Assembly: GCF_029227915.1 (NCBI RefSeq)
Contig: NC_079882.1
Location: forward strand, 27,347,001-27,411,000
Direction: 5' to 3'
Length of the DNA stretch: 64,000 nucleotides
Origin: Hydractinia symbiolongicarpus
Lineage: Eukaryota > Cnidaria > Hydrozoa > Anthoathecata > Hydractiniidae
Shown here: one piece after another, positions 37,223 to 48,087 of the stretch
Layout: every line of letters starts with the position of its first letter
Position numbering within the stretch: position 1 is the stretch's first letter
The notes under the pieces: model-generated
Database searches by the model: none
Told to the model about the DNA's origin: nothing
Seen by the model: only the letters and a program-made list of their open reading frames with translations
Program-made: the position numbers and the translations under genes

Positions 37223-40200
37223 ATGCCCCTTATGAAGGGTTGGATTTATGTTTTATTCTTGTTGTGTCTATTTACCGTAGTCAAATCAGATGACGATCAA
37301 CCGGAAGAAAAAGATCCATGGGATAAATCAACCGATAAGTATGTTCACAAGGACGGAAATGATGGTCGAGAGGACCTCAAAGTTGACGTGACCGAAGAAA
37401 GTGAATCTGAAGTGCATTCAGAAAAATCAAAAGTTGAAAAAATCGAACAAAGTAAGGCGAAAGAAAAAGTTGACTCTGAGACAAAGGATCAATTTGAAGA
37501 CGCAACGGACGAAACGGTAAATATTTTTTTATTATTCACTTCAGTTTAAAAAACAGCGACGTAAGGATACAATTTGAAATAGTAAGCCAAATTACAGAAA
37601 GTCATCAACACATTTTCTTATATAGGATCCTGCAAATGACATAGGTCCTACTACAGAAAATTCACAAGCAAAGAAAACTTCCAGAAAAGGAAACAAGAAA
37701 CAACATTTATCGAAAAAACAATTCAATTACCACGGAGACTTTTATCCTGGCAGTTTATGGGAATACCCTTATCCATACTACCATCCTCAATATGGGTGTG
37801 GATCGCCTATAGATTGTCCATGCAATAAAGGTATATTTACATTAGTAAGTAGTTCATAAACAATTCATTGCTTTTCGTAATAGCATGAAACTTGAAAATG
37901 TTTTAGCTGACAAAGAAGAACCAAAAGAAGAAGCGAAAGAAGACGAACCTGATGTCCCTGCGTTAAAACCTCCAAAGACTAAAAGAAAGCAACTCGTACC
38001 CACACATTATTATGGTCCACCAAGCGCAGGTTGGGGCGGTTTTCAGCCTGGACATACAGGAGGTGGATGGGGTGCCCCATATTGGTATAAGTACGTTCCA
38101 TGTTAATTGTATTAATGTATTATTTCGTCGCAGATCTACTAAACTTAGCAAGTTGATACTTTCTATACATACGCATATACATTTAGAAAAAGTAACTGCA
38201 ATTGTCGACAACTTGTACCTACGCATTACTACGGTCCTCCAAGTGCTGGATGGGGTGGGTTCCAGCCAGGTCACACCGGTGGAGGATGGGGTGCACCATA
38301 TTGGTACAAGTACGTTTAGATAATGTTACAGCTTTATGTTTACAGAAAATTTGCCAAGCTGTCAATACTATAGTGATGTAACTTTACTCAGATGCATATG
38401 AAACTCACGCATTATTTCGTCCTTTATCCTCCCATTTTACAATTACCTATATACAAAATGACACACATACATATATATCATATATTTAGAAAAGAAGAAC
38501 TTCCTCATCACAATCATCATGGACGCCAACTGGTACCTACGCATTATTATGGACCGCCCAGTGCTGGTTGGGGTGGGTTTCAGCCTGGCCATACTGGGGG
38601 AGGTTGGGGTGCCCCATATTGGTATAAGTACGTAACGTAGTCATTATGTGTCCAGCAATAGCTTATATTTAGTTTAAATTCTATAGCTATCAAAATTACA
38701 AATACAATTAACATACTACTAACTTGCACATCGTATTTGTTATGTTCTTATTATTTGCTTTTATACATACGTTCAACATACATCACACTCGTTTAGAAAA
38801 AGTGAGTGCCCTTGTCGGCAGTTAGTACCAACACACTACTATGGGCCACCTAGTGCAGGGTGGGGCGGTTTTCATCCTGGACACACAGGCGGTGGATGGG
38901 GCGCGCCATATTGGTACAAGTACGTAGAAATGTTTGCATACACGTATATAAAACATTCGATTATTGATTAATTATATTCAACTAATTAATTTAGAAAGAG
39001 TAATCCTTCTAAGAAACATCGTCAACACAGTGGGCGGCAATTAGTACCAACACATTATTATGGTCCACCAAGTGCTGGATGGGGTGGGTTTCAACCTGGC
39101 CATACTGGTGGAGGTTGGGGTGCACCATATTGGTACAAGTACGTGAAATTAACTTATTTAAAGTTTATTAAACACTTAATTCGAGGTGTAACAAACACGA
39201 CACCAATTTTAGTATTTTCTTTTTTCTTGGAAATCTTTGTAATGTTGATACTCGGATGACTGTTTATTTTTTTCTATAGTTCACTTTCCCACTTTTCACG
39301 AAACGTAATGTTTCGATATTGCATATAAGAAAATATACAATCAACAGACGACAGATGTCAAAAAAACCAGTTATTAATAATTTCCCGTGCATGTTGTTCT
39401 TCCAAAATAAAATGAATTCTAAAAATAGCTATGATAAGGTTTTTTTACCTACAAGAAGCGCGTGTAGAAAAATTCGCTCAAAAGTTTTGTGAAATTTTGT
39501 AAACATTGCAAGTCATCTGTAGTTAGACAGTTGTCCTTATTGTTTTACTTCTAGGATTCGTAATAATCACTACAAATAAATATACTTTATTAGAACATTA
39601 AACTATACTATAAGACACCAAGTCTTGTTATTTATTAGTATATTTACATAACAATTGCATTGTATAACTTATTAAAAATACTGTTTAACCTTTACAGCCT
39701 CATGATTACACCATCGTTCTGCATTTTATAGGTCAAGTGTTTCAAAACCACACAAAACGAAAATAATCAAGAGTCAACGAGGATCACGAAAGTACATTGT
39801 TGCTGGTAATGATCACTTGGGTATTGGACACACAGGTAATGGTGGCTGGGATAGTGGACTTGGTAATGGATTTGGACACTCGTGGGGTGCACCAAATTTA
39901 TATGGAGCTGGACCGCTTGCTGTTGCCGAAGGAGGGCCACACGGTGTAGATTACTCAGCCTGGCACGGTCCAGACAGTTTTGGGTCTCATGGCTGGGGAG
40001 GACATGCTTGGCTCGGTGATTATGGAGGTATGCATGGGGATGTAGAAGGGGAGCGTGGTTTTGGCAGTTCCTTCTCCGGTTGGGGTGGTGCAGGCGGTGA
40101 CATGCATCATCTTGATCAGCAAATTGGAGACCCTGCATTTGAAGATCTTGGACATGCAAACTTATTGCATCATCCTGGAACCGGTCACATGGGTCATAAC

Positions 40201-40527
40201 AGTTTTGCTCAAAGTATTGGATACGGTTTACGGCATGGCTATAAATCGAAAGTCCCTTTTGAACGTGTTGCTGTTGTTGCTAATCAACCATACGAAAACG
40301 AGACTCCATCTCTTGTCCCGGCTTCTGAGTATGTTAAAGGAGGTACAGACGAAGAAAATGACGATAACGACAAAACGTTGATGCAAAGTTTGGATAAAAG
40401 CGAGAGCAAAATAAGCAAATACATTGAAAAATCTCTTAAAAATGTAGACACTGTACGAAAGGGGGGAGATACGAAGAGAAAAACAGTTAACACACGAGCG
40501 GCTAATGAAAAGCCAACTACGCAATAA
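37223..40527 (+). CDS. Secreted protein with five-exon array of an invariant Gly/Trp/Tyr-rich 34-mer (8 exons, 668 aa)
   Basis: Exons: 37223..37516, 37626..37830, 37907..38090, 38187..38309, 38490..38627, 38797..38919, 38995..39138, 39732..40527. Exon 1 encodes a signal peptide (WIYVLFLLCLFTVVKS) and an acidic spacer. Exon 2 is Tyr/Pro/His-rich and ends in a CxC motif. Exons 3-7 each end with the same 34 residues, starting QLVPTHYYGPP and ending GWGAPYWYK. The 34-mer is preceded by Arg (Lys in the first) and followed by Lys, with variable linkers (two with CxC, one His-rich, one Lys-rich). Exons 4-7 are all phase 2-2, hence duplicable modules. Exon 8 is Gly/His-rich (GHTGNGGW, GFGHSWGAP), then a polar Lys/Asp/Glu tail. 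Only one residue differs in the five 34-mers (Gln to His in exon 6). Architecture parallels the divergent gene at 29-36 kb. Likely a secreted structural protein; a peptide precursor is an alternative. Confidence 0.85.
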
Positions 40528-41238
40528 CATACCACGTTAAAGTATTAGCTAGAAGTAGAATATAGAAAATCTTCCATTCTCTCCAGTTGCATGTCTGTAG
40601 TTTTTGGACTAATGAACGTTTAATTGTTAGTATCACACATGTTACATGTAAATATCCAGTCTCGTGATTGTATTTTATGTATGTTTAAATGTTCTTACAG
40701 TGACAAAAATATCAACTTTCAGTGCTTTATTCTGTGATGTACTCCTGACGTTTCAAAAAATCCTTAACATTTCCACCAAAAATACCCTACTGATCCGAAC
40801 CTTTTTGGCTCCAAATTAGGCCGTTTACAAATCTTTGTTTTTAATTTGGAAAATTCGAACGTTACATTCAGGTAGCAAAAGAAAAAAATAAATGAAAACT
40901 AGTGTAAAGATGTCTAGCTACTCTTACTAAGGAACTAAGTTAAGTTTTATAATAATAAAAAAAATAATAATAATACGCTAAATTTGTAAAGATTATTACT
41001 CATTAATACTTTTTATCCTTAAAATCAACTTCTCAAAACAGTCCAAATTGTTTATCAGCTTAAATATTAGAAAAAATATAAATCAGGAAATTATAACATT
41101 TATACATTTCTATAAAGTGAAAAATTGAAGAAACCGACTCGGTTTGAACAGTCATGTCTCCAAGAAATGACAAAAATCGGGAAATCGGGTTACTCACTTG
41201 TCCAACCTTTACATAGTGAAATTAATTTGCGATGTATA
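40528..41238. other. Spacer between the repeat-array gene and the Helitron
   Basis: AT-rich 3' flank of the array gene. AATAAA-type strings occur near 40.88 kb but none is close to the stop. No gene seen. Confidence 0.5.
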
Positions 41239-41999
41239 TCTATATATTAATACGCCTTGTGTGTGTGTGCGCACGGTGAGGCCATTGAAAAGAATTACGG
41301 GTTTCCTGCCCTAGGTCCGATGGTCACTCCTTCATAAGCGTGGGCAAGCGGGATCTCAATCCTTTTGTTTTGGCTTTGTAACGGTTTCTTATTGTTATCA
41401 TGTGACGTTTTTCGAACGCGTTCATTGGTTCAGAACGTTCGATTAAGAATCTAATTCTTTTACGTCGCTAAGAAAAAATAAACAAAACAAACTGTGCAAA
41501 AGAAAAAAGTTTTTGTTTACAGCGAAGAGATTTACAAGGTAAATGATTTGCTAATTTGCATATAAGGCTACACCTTACCTAGGTTAGGTATGTTTGTAAG
41601 AACACCAAACTCCAAAAATTACGTAAGCATTTGTTTTGAACCTACATGCTTTTTGTTTAACGTGTGAACCACGATATTGATAAACGACCTTATTTTTGCT
41701 TCATAGCTTTTCTCCAAATTTAGTCTGTAGCCACATTTTATGCATCTAATTTATAAAATCCTGTTTTATTCTGAATTGTAAAAATTGTAAAAAAAGGTGA
41801 TTGAATTAGCTAGCTACATATCGAGTAATGATTTGTGCCTTATAAGAACATGTGTATACATAGTTATTGTAATTACATAATATGCTGAAGTTTCCGGCTA
41901 TAATTCTCTATTATATAGTCTATTATACTCATTTTTTGGAGATGTAACAGATACATCTTTTTTATTTTAGGACAACTTAATCTTGTGTGTACGTAAGTA

Positions 42000-44900
42000 A
42001 TGGCTGGTAGCAATGGGTTTAGAGTAGTTTTAAACTCATTAGGCAGATTTGTTTTGCAGCGGCCTGCTAATAATACCAACCATTCTAATAATAATATAGA
42101 TAGTAATAATGCACCAAATAATATAGCAGAAGAGTTTGAAAATGATCCACTAGGTAATGTTAGTTCTTCCTCCAGAATATCCACCTTACCGCATGTTGAA
42201 GTGAGAAGTCGACGGTCCACCAATACTTCTCGCATGTTAGCACACAGGGCAATTGAAACTCCTGCTGAAGCGGAAGTTAGAAGGAGGCGCAATGCACAGC
42301 AGGTAGCTGCTGCGAGGAGAGTAGAGCAAGTAGGAGTACGAGAAGAGAGACTTGCACGTAATGCTGAAAACATGAGGCATGTCAGAGAAAACGCACGTAG
42401 AGTTTTTCATAATATTGCAAGGGATTTTGGTGTTGTTTCTCAAACTTCTGTACACACACTTGGTCCTATGTCTGACACATGTCCATATTGTTCCAGTAAA
42501 AAATTTCAAAATGAAGGAAATTTTAAATGTTGTCAATCCGGTAAAGTAGCCCTTCCTGAATTAAATGAATACCCTGAAGAGCTGACTCACTTGCTTACGG
42601 GAAGGGAGCAATTATGTAAAAATTTTCAAACAAATATACGAAAATATAATTCATCTTTTGCTTTTGCCTCTCTAGGAGCAAATATAAGACCTCCACAAGG
42701 ACATGGGCCCCCTTGCTTTAGGATAAGTGGACAGCTTTTTCATCGGTCTGGCTGTTTGCATCCTCCTGAAAATGTTACACCCTCCTTCAACCAGTTGTAT
42801 ATAATAGATTCAACAGAAGCACTTAACATTCGTTTGAATAATCCAGCAAATGCCGAGTGTTTAGAAGAGGTAATGCACATGCTTCATACTGTAATGGAAA
42901 GAGAATCTCCTTTCAGTGCAGCGTTCAAAAATATGTTTGCAGTTGAAATGGAGGAAAATCAACGAGCAGTGCGTGAAAATCGCCCAGCTTCTCAAGTAAC
43001 GATGCGAATGCTCGCTGGTGGAGATAGGAGGCGATATAACACTCCAACTCAAGATGAAGTAGCTGTGGTATTTGTTGGCGAAGATGGTGCACCACCGACC
43101 ACACGAGATATTGTAATATATCCAAAGGATCGACCATTAACTAATCTCTCTACGATGTCGGCAAATGTTGACCCAATGATGTATCCCGTTTTTTTTCCAA
43201 GGGGAGATCCAGGATGGTATAATAACATTCTCCACGTTGAAGAACACCGCACAGCAAGACGTCAAACAGTAACAATGTTACAGTTCTATGTGTATCGACT
43301 TGCAGTAAGGAATAGCTTCAGTTCTATTCATTACGGCAAAAAATTATTGCAGCAGTACATTGTTGATGCATATACTAAGGTTGAAGGTCAACGTTTAGAT
43401 TTTATACGCAGAAATCAAGCGCAACTAAGAGCTGAGTCTTACCAGGGCTTGGTAGATCATTTGAGTATCAGAGCTGACGAAAGACAGCTCAATCCAGGAC
43501 GTATTATAATTCTTCCATCTTCATTTCAAGGTAGCCCAAGAGCAATGCGTCAAAATTACATGGACGCAATGGCCATTGTTGCAAAATATGGAAAGCCTGA
43601 TTTATTCTTAACTTTCACATGTAATCCAAATTGGCCAGAGGTTAAAGACAATCTCTTTCCCGGTCAAAGTCCATGCGATCGGCCAGACCTTATAGCAAGG
43701 GTCTTTAATTTAAAATTGAGAGAACTTCTTGCAGATATACACACGCGAGGAGTACTAGGTAAAACCATAGCTTATGTTCATGTAATAGAATTTCAAAAAA
43801 GGGGACTTCCACATGTCCATATGCTTATACATTTGACTCACGAAGACAAGCTCCGCCATGCTGATGATATTGATACCATAATATCAGCGGAAATTCCTCT
43901 TGAAATAGATGATCCGCAATTATATAAAACAATAAAAAGTTGCATGATTCATGGTCCATGCGGACATTTAAATCCTGTTTCTGTTTGCATGGTAGATGGG
44001 AAATGCTCCAAAGAATTCCCTAAAGATTTCTCAAATTCCACAGTTTCAAATCGTAATGGTTATCCAAAATATAGGCGTCGTGATAATGGAAGGACTATTA
44101 CTATCAGAAATTCAGATATTGATAACAGATGGATTGTTCCTTATAACCCTTATTTGTCAAAAAAATACAATGCTCATATAAATATTGAGGCCTGTATGAC
44201 GGTTAAAGCTGTAAAATATCTTTATAAGTATATATATAAAGGTTTTGACTGTGCGAATATTCAGATAAACGAAAGGTTAGATCATGATGAAGTAACAACT
44301 TTTCTTGATGCAAGGTACGTATCTTCTCCAGAGGCATGTTGGCGTCTTTTTGCTTACAATTTGCATGACCAATCACATGTTATATTCAGACTAGCTCTTC
44401 ATTTGCCAAATTATGAAAGGGTTTACTTTCGTGAAGGTGATGAAGCAGCTGCAGTTGAGAGAGCTGAAAATCGCCTTTCTCATCTCACTGCTTGGTTTCT
44501 ACTTAATCAGCAAAATGCAAATGCAAATATGTACTTATACACTGACATTCCGTACCATTTTGTGTTTGATAAATCACAAAATAAATGGAAGGTGAGAAGA
44601 AGAGGGGGTGGTAAAATTATCAGCAGAATGTATTCTTCAAACCCTAAGGAAGGTGAAAGATTTTACCTTAGAGTGCTATTGCTTCATGTTCCTGGTGCAA
44701 CTTCTTTTGAATTTTTAAGAACGTTCAATGACCACTTGTACCCAACTTTTCGCGAGGCTTGCCTTGCAAGAGGTCTTCTTGAAGGTGATGATGAGTGGGA
44801 GAGGACGTTGGAAGAAGTGACTGCTGTCGGTTCTCCAAGGCAATTAAGGCAAACCTTTTGTTTCTTACTTACCCATTGTGATTTAAACAATCCACTACAG

Positions 44901-46517
44901 CTGTGGCTGGATAACCGCATGGGTATGATTGAAGATTTCAGTCGTACTATGGAAGAAGTTAATGCAGAACTTGCTGCTCTAAGCAATATAGCAACAACTA
45001 TCAGACAATCAGGTAAAAGTCTTGCTGATTTTGGCTTACCAGAAGTAGAAGAACTTCCAGCAGACCCAGATCCGGATTTGGGTTTGATAGCTCAAGACGT
45101 AGCCCAAATTCGACCTACATTAAATCGTGATCAGGTGAATGCAGCAGATACCATTATTGGCGCTGTAACAAATGTTTGTAATGGTAATCCACAGAACTCC
45201 CGCTTATTTTATCTAGATGGTCCTGGTGGCACAGGAAAAACATATACTTACAACTACATTATAAAATATTTGCAAAGTAGGGAGATAAAAGTAGCAACCT
45301 GTGCTTGGACTGGAATAGCTGCAACTCTTTTGAATAAGGGTGTCACTGTACACTCTTTATTTAGGCTACCCGTTCCTATAGTGGATACAAGTACGTGTAA
45401 TTTGTCTCCTACAAGTCATCAAGCTTTATCTTTAAGGGAAAAAGATCTTATTGTATTTGACGAGTGTAGCATGATTCCAAAGTATGCTTTACAGGCTATT
45501 GACACTATGCTTAGAGATATTACCAACGTCAATCTCCCTTTTGGAGGAAAAGTTGTTCTTTTAGGCGGAGATTTTAGACAAATTTTACCTGTAGTCAAAA
45601 AAGCAAGACCTGCAGAAGTGATTGATGTATGTTTAAAGAGCTCATATATATGGCCATTAATAACTTCTTTTCAACTACGGTTAAATATGCGAGCCGGACT
45701 ACAAGAGCAGGAATTTGCAGATTGGCTTTTGCAGCTTGGAAGTGACCAACTTCCCACAAAACCAGCTGATCCTTTTAGGGACTGCATAGAAATACCTCCT
45801 ACTTGTGTATTAAAAAACAGTGAAAATCTCATCGATATCATGTTTGATGGCATTATTATTGAAGACTATTCGTCGAGAGTTATATTATCTGCGACAAATG
45901 AAGATACGTTGCAGATAAATGATGAAGTTCTTGAAAAGATCCCAGGGGATGTAATAACATACAATAGCGCTGACTCTGTTGTAGCAGATGATGTTGAAGA
46001 ACAAAATTTGTATCCTTTAGAGTTTTTAAATTCTCTTACTCCGTCAGGTATGCCACCACATTCTCTTAAACTAAAGGTTGGCGCGGTAGTAATGCTGTTA
46101 AGAAATCTTGACTTAAAATCAGGATTGTGTAATGGCACAAGGTTAGTTGTGCGCCACTTAAGGATAAACACAATTGATGCAGAAATATTAACTGGTATAG
46201 CGCAAGGTCACAGAGTTCTCATTCCAAAGGTTCAATTAACGCCTTCTGACACTGGCTTACCTTTTCAGCTCCGAAGGCGTCAGTTTCCGTTGCGATTGTC
46301 ATATGCAATGACAATTAATAAAGCACAAGGACAAACCTTTGAAAAAGTTGGGATTTTTCTCCGAAGACCTTGCTTTTCTCATGGTCAACTTTACGTGGCT
46401 TTTTCAAGGGCGCGTTCATTCAACGATATTAAAGTTAAAGTGTTAAGAACAGACAAACAAGGATATGTTTTAAATAAATCCTACACAAAAAATGTTGTTT
46501 ATCAGCAAGTACTTTAG
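42000..46517 (+). CDS. Helitron Rep/helicase transposase (1505 aa, intact)
   Basis: One uninterrupted frame. Residues about 160-180 hold a CxxC...CC zinc-binding motif. Next is the Helitron-like N-terminal/Rep nuclease region with the HUH metal-binding motif GLPHVHMLIHL near 603-610 and the paired-tyrosine segment KYLYKYIYKG near 738-746, the tyrosines that attack DNA in rolling-circle transposition. The C-terminal third is a PIF1-like superfamily 1 helicase: Walker A GPGGTGKT near 1073, Walker B VFDECSM near 1153, GGDFRQ, then TINKAQGQTF and YVAFSRAR near the end. All key residues are present and there is no stop or frameshift, so the protein could be active. No OTU or endonuclease extension is seen. 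A splice-acceptor-like TTTATTTTAG 30 nt before the ATG hints at a 5' UTR intron. An almost identical C-terminal fragment lies inverted at 52905-54734. Confidence 0.97.
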   Translation: MAGSNGFRVVLNSLGRFVLQRPANNTNHSNNNIDSNNAPNNIAEEFENDPLGNVSSSSRISTLPHVEVRSRRSTNTSRMLAHRAIETPAEAEVRRRRNAQQVAAARRVEQVGVREERLARNAENMRHVRENARRVFHNIARDFGVVSQTSVHTLGPMSDTCPYCSSKKFQNEGNFKCCQSGKVALPELNEYPEELTHLLTGREQLCKNFQTNIRKYNSSFAFASLGANIRPPQGHGPPCFRISGQLFHRSGCLHPPENVTPSFNQLYIIDSTEALNIRLNNPANAECLEEVMHMLHTVMERESPFSAAFKNMFAVEMEENQRAVRENRPASQVTMRMLAGGDRRRYNTPTQDEVAVVFVGEDGAPPTTRDIVIYPKDRPLTNLSTMSANVDPMMYPVFFPRGDPGWYNNILHVEEHRTARRQTVTMLQFYVYRLAVRNSFSSIHYGKKLLQQYIVDAYTKVEGQRLDFIRRNQAQLRAESYQGLVDHLSIRADERQLNPGRIIILPSSFQGSPRAMRQNYMDAMAIVAKYGKPDLFLTFTCNPNWPEVKDNLFPGQSPCDRPDLIARVFNLKLRELLADIHTRGVLGKTIAYVHVIEFQKRGLPHVHMLIHLTHEDKLRHADDIDTIISAEIPLEIDDPQLYKTIKSCMIHGPCGHLNPVSVCMVDGKCSKEFPKDFSNSTVSNRNGYPKYRRRDNGRTITIRNSDIDNRWIVPYNPYLSKKYNAHINIEACMTVKAVKYLYKYIYKGFDCANIQINERLDHDEVTTFLDARYVSSPEACWRLFAYNLHDQSHVIFRLALHLPNYERVYFREGDEAAAVERAENRLSHLTAWFLLNQQNANANMYLYTDIPYHFVFDKSQNKWKVRRRGGGKIISRMYSSNPKEGERFYLRVLLLHVPGATSFEFLRTFNDHLYPTFREACLARGLLEGDDEWERTLEEVTAVGSPRQLRQTFCFLLTHCDLNNPLQLWLDNRMGMIEDFSRTMEEVNAELAALSNIATTIRQSGKSLADFGLPEVEELPADPDPDLGLIAQDVAQIRPTLNRDQVNAADTIIGAVTNVCNGNPQNSRLFYLDGPGGTGKTYTYNYIIKYLQSREIKVATCAWTGIAATLLNKGVTVHSLFRLPVPIVDTSTCNLSPTSHQALSLREKDLIVFDECSMIPKYALQAIDTMLRDITNVNLPFGGKVVLLGGDFRQILPVVKKARPAEVIDVCLKSSYIWPLITSFQLRLNMRAGLQEQEFADWLLQLGSDQLPTKPADPFRDCIEIPPTCVLKNSENLIDIMFDGIIIEDYSSRVILSATNEDTLQINDEVLEKIPGDVITYNSADSVVADDVEEQNLYPLEFLNSLTPSGMPPHSLKLKVGAVVMLLRNLDLKSGLCNGTRLVVRHLRINTIDAEILTGIAQGHRVLIPKVQLTPSDTGLPFQLRRRQFPLRLSYAMTINKAQGQTFEKVGIFLRRPCFSHGQLYVAFSRARSFNDIKVKVLRTDKQGYVLNKSYTKNVVYQQVL

Positions 46518-46555
46518 TCCAGCTAGCAGTAAGTTTTTGTCATTTTTGAAATTGA

Positions 46556-47133
46556 GAAATGTTGCCTGTCTGGCAGGATTTTGCATCTTTACATGCACAT
46601 TATTTTCCGTTTAAAATTGTTAGAATAAAATTTTTTTTAAATTTTATTTTATTGTAGGAGTTGTTTTGTTATATCAAAATGAAACAAAAAATACAAAAAA
46701 AAACAAATTTTCAAAAAAGTTGTTAACAAGCTTTAAGTTCTTTAAAAGCATTCTTTTTAGGACAGTCAATTGTTAAAAATTACATTATTTGAATTTTTAC
46801 ATTATTAATTCACAAATAAGTCGAAGAAATGGTCGTGAAAGAATCAACCATTCTTTTTTTTACAGTTTGTGAAGCTGAATCTCTCATCGAGTCCATATGA
46901 TGGGTGCCAAATAAAAACATAGAACATGGAGAACGTGGAGAAATCCACTTTAATCAATATCTATATATATCAAGAAAGTCTGTTATGAATTACACTGACA
47001 ATTAATTCTATTATTGACGAAAAACAGCTAAAACAATATACGTAATAAAAAAAATCTTACATTTGGTATGTGTAAGTTGATTGAATGTCCGTAATCCGCG
47101 ATGCATAAGGTAAAAACGAATTTTGGAATGTTT
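46556..47133 (+). repeat. 578-bp Helitron 3'-flank repeat, copy 1
   Basis: Recurs at a constant offset of 1532 bp (48088-48665) with no length change and no difference noticed by eye. It begins GAAATGTTGCCTGTCTGGCAGG, which includes a short CCTG..CAGG inverted repeat. The first 261 bp also occur inverted at 52606-52866. Confidence 0.9.
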
Positions 47134-47419
47134 AATCAGCACATAAGGTGTAAATATATAACCCGCTGCTAATAACGATATAAATATATATACCCTTATG
47201 CCAAAAAACTCTATGTTAGCATTCCTTTAATCAATAAGTTAGCTCTGAAAGTTAAAACGGTTAAAAAAAACGTTACACACCTAAACTTATCTCTTTACCA
47301 GATAAACTAAACAACACACCTGCCTTTCTTTGGCTTTCTCAGTTAGCTAGCGTCTGTGGATAAAAGACCAATCAGTTTTTTACTTCGATTATTAAACTTC
47401 GCTTCATCCCAAAGAAAAC
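47134..47419. other. Sequence between repeat copy 1 and the foldback element
   Basis: AT-rich, no gene; not part of the duplicated 578-bp block. Confidence 0.5.
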
Positions 47420-48083
47420 AAATTGAAAATGTATAGCTAGCTACAATTGTCTGATACATTTCCAATCAGTTCTCTTTTTGACGTTTTATCATCGTACGTT
47501 TTTCTTCTTTATAACAAATATTTCTGGCAACAACATAAACTTTTTTTATTCTCGCTCGACATCAACAGTCGCTCTACAATGACAAATGGTTTTATTTGTT
47601 TTTTTGTTGTAAAAGCCCCGCTGGTCGTTTAAGATAGAATAATTAAATTTTACCCCCGGTTTACCATGTGCGCGCCGTATCTCACGGAAACAAAGTTTAT
47701 TAACTGAAAAATGAACACCGAAGCGAAGAAAGTTGTCTCTTTTTCAAAGTAATCCTGAAAAAAGTTATTTCAAACAAGGTTTACTCATCACGAGGTTAGA
47801 TTAAAGCTTATTTGTTTCTTCTATCTTTTTTGTGTTCTGGGACCGAAGTTGCTTTCTTTTAAAAAAACTATCGAATTCGAATGATAATTCGAATCTAAGA
47901 AGTAAAGAACAAAACTGTTGTCATTGTAGAGCGACTGTTGATGTCGAGCGAGAATAAAAAAAGTTTATGTTGTTGCCAGAAATATTTGTTATAAAGAAGA
48001 AAAACGTACGATAATATAACGTCAAAAAGAGAACTGATTGGAAATGTATCAGAGAATTGTAGCTAGCTGTACATTTTCAATTT
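47420..48083. mobile_element. Foldback element with ~165-bp inverted arms
   Basis: The left arm (about 47420-47584) and right arm (about 47918-48083) are near-perfect reverse complements; both contain the TTTTTATTCTCGCTCGACATC-type segment and an AGCTAGCTA motif near the outer end. The 330-bp loop has no coding potential. The right arm ends 4 bp before the second 578-bp repeat. No clear target-site duplication. Confidence 0.8.
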
Positions 48084-48087
48084 AAAC

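Larger units (their letters stand above)
41239..47133 (+). mobile_element. Autonomous Helitron, near-complete; 3' limit uncertain
   Basis: The candidate 5' terminus is A|TCTATATATTAATACGCC at 41239, with the TC start after A expected for Helitrons. It is very like the terminus at 49366 (TCTATAAATTAATACGAC). The element carries an intact Rep/helicase frame at 42000-46517 and a 3' region (46518-47133) that recurs at 48088-48665 and, inverted, from 52606. No hairpin-plus-CTRR end was found, so 47133 is simply the end of the repeated segment and the true 3' end may be elsewhere or lost. Confidence 0.65.

Noticed and set aside
37907-39138. Regularly spaced near-identical repeats resembling a CRISPR array
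   Set aside because: The repeats are coding exons with GT/AG introns, synonymous divergence and unequal spacing in a eukaryotic gene.
37907-39138. Classical amidated neuropeptide precursor
   Set aside because: Flanking basic residues are present, but no Gly precedes the C-terminal Lys-Lys, the modules are long, and the last exon is a Gly/His-rich structural tail.
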